From the NCBI GenBank assembly GCA_003506635.1, contig DNZB01000362.1, forward strand, positions 1-5,561: a DNA stretch of 5,561 bases. The letters run 5' to 3'. The stretch's first letter is position 1, and the number at the start of each line of letters is the position of its first letter. Below are positions 5,524 to 5,561 of the stretch, in pieces. The notes below the pieces were generated by a model, which saw only the letters and a list, made by a program, of their open reading frames with translations, did not search any database and was not told the origin of the DNA. This stretch comes from Parvularcula sp. (GTDB lineage Bacteria; Pseudomonadota; Alphaproteobacteria; Caulobacterales; Parvularculaceae). Position numbers and translations under genes: made by a program.

Positions 5524-5561
5524 ATGACCGACGAGCTCTCGATCCGCGCCGACCTTCCCGA
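5524..5561 (+). CDS. regA: Start of probable response regulator RegA/PrrA/ActR (partial)
   Basis: Only 12 complete codons are visible, reading MTDELSIRADLP, then the window ends. RegA-type regulators begin with a short variable acidic stretch before the receiver domain's DRSLLIVDDD-like segment, and this fits such a stretch. Position directly after regB on the same strand is the main evidence. ATG 5524 has a weak GAAG 8 nt upstream; the in-frame ATG at 5497 is an alternative giving nine more residues. No catalytic residue is visible, so the call is contextual. RegA would be the DNA-binding partner phosphorylated by RegB. Confidence 0.45.
   Translation, partial: MTDELSIRADLP

Noticed and set aside
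49..5561. CRISPR array, tRNA/rRNA, transposase or phage genes
   Set aside because: I looked for regularly spaced repeats, cloverleaf-like patterns and mobile-element protein motifs on both strands and saw none.

Overview
The window is a GC-rich bacterial contig end, most consistent with an alphaproteobacterium. The grounds are a RegB/PrrB/ActS-type redox sensor kinase next to a SenC/Sco copper chaperone, an intracellular polyhydroxyalkanoate (PHA) depolymerase, and intergenic hairpins of the GGGTCCCGGC...GCCGGGA kind that are scattered through alphaproteobacterial genomes. A PHA-storing member of the Hyphomicrobiales or a relative is plausible, but the genus cannot be read from the sequence.

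Positions 1-48 are not genomic. They match the Illumina TruSeq index adapter (P7 tail, index 19 and read-2 primer) with one mismatch, so the true contig starts at about 49. From 49 to 438 there is no convincing gene, only a run of dyads and a terminator-like hairpin.

Five complete genes follow, plus the first codons of a sixth. On the minus strand, reading right to left from about 4022, are a Sco/SenC copper-chaperone lipoprotein, a glutathione S-transferase 19 nt after it, an intracellular PHA depolymerase (PhaZ) behind its own 239-bp upstream region, and a small eight-stranded outer-membrane beta-barrel protein. On the plus strand, divergent from senC, is regB, followed 89 nt later by what looks like the start of its response regulator gene regA, cut by the window edge.

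The functional theme of the right half is redox and oxygen response. RegB carries the quinone-associated GGLQNPF motif, a His box and a redox-switch-type Cys. SenC/Sco supplies copper to cytochrome oxidase, and the pair shares one divergent intergenic region. PhaZ mobilises stored carbon. I see no clearly novel system. The points most worth a second look are the adapter artefact, the rearranged regB-regA/senC order, a possible 10-codon leader ORF before regA, and the palindrome-rich intergenic stretch at the left end.
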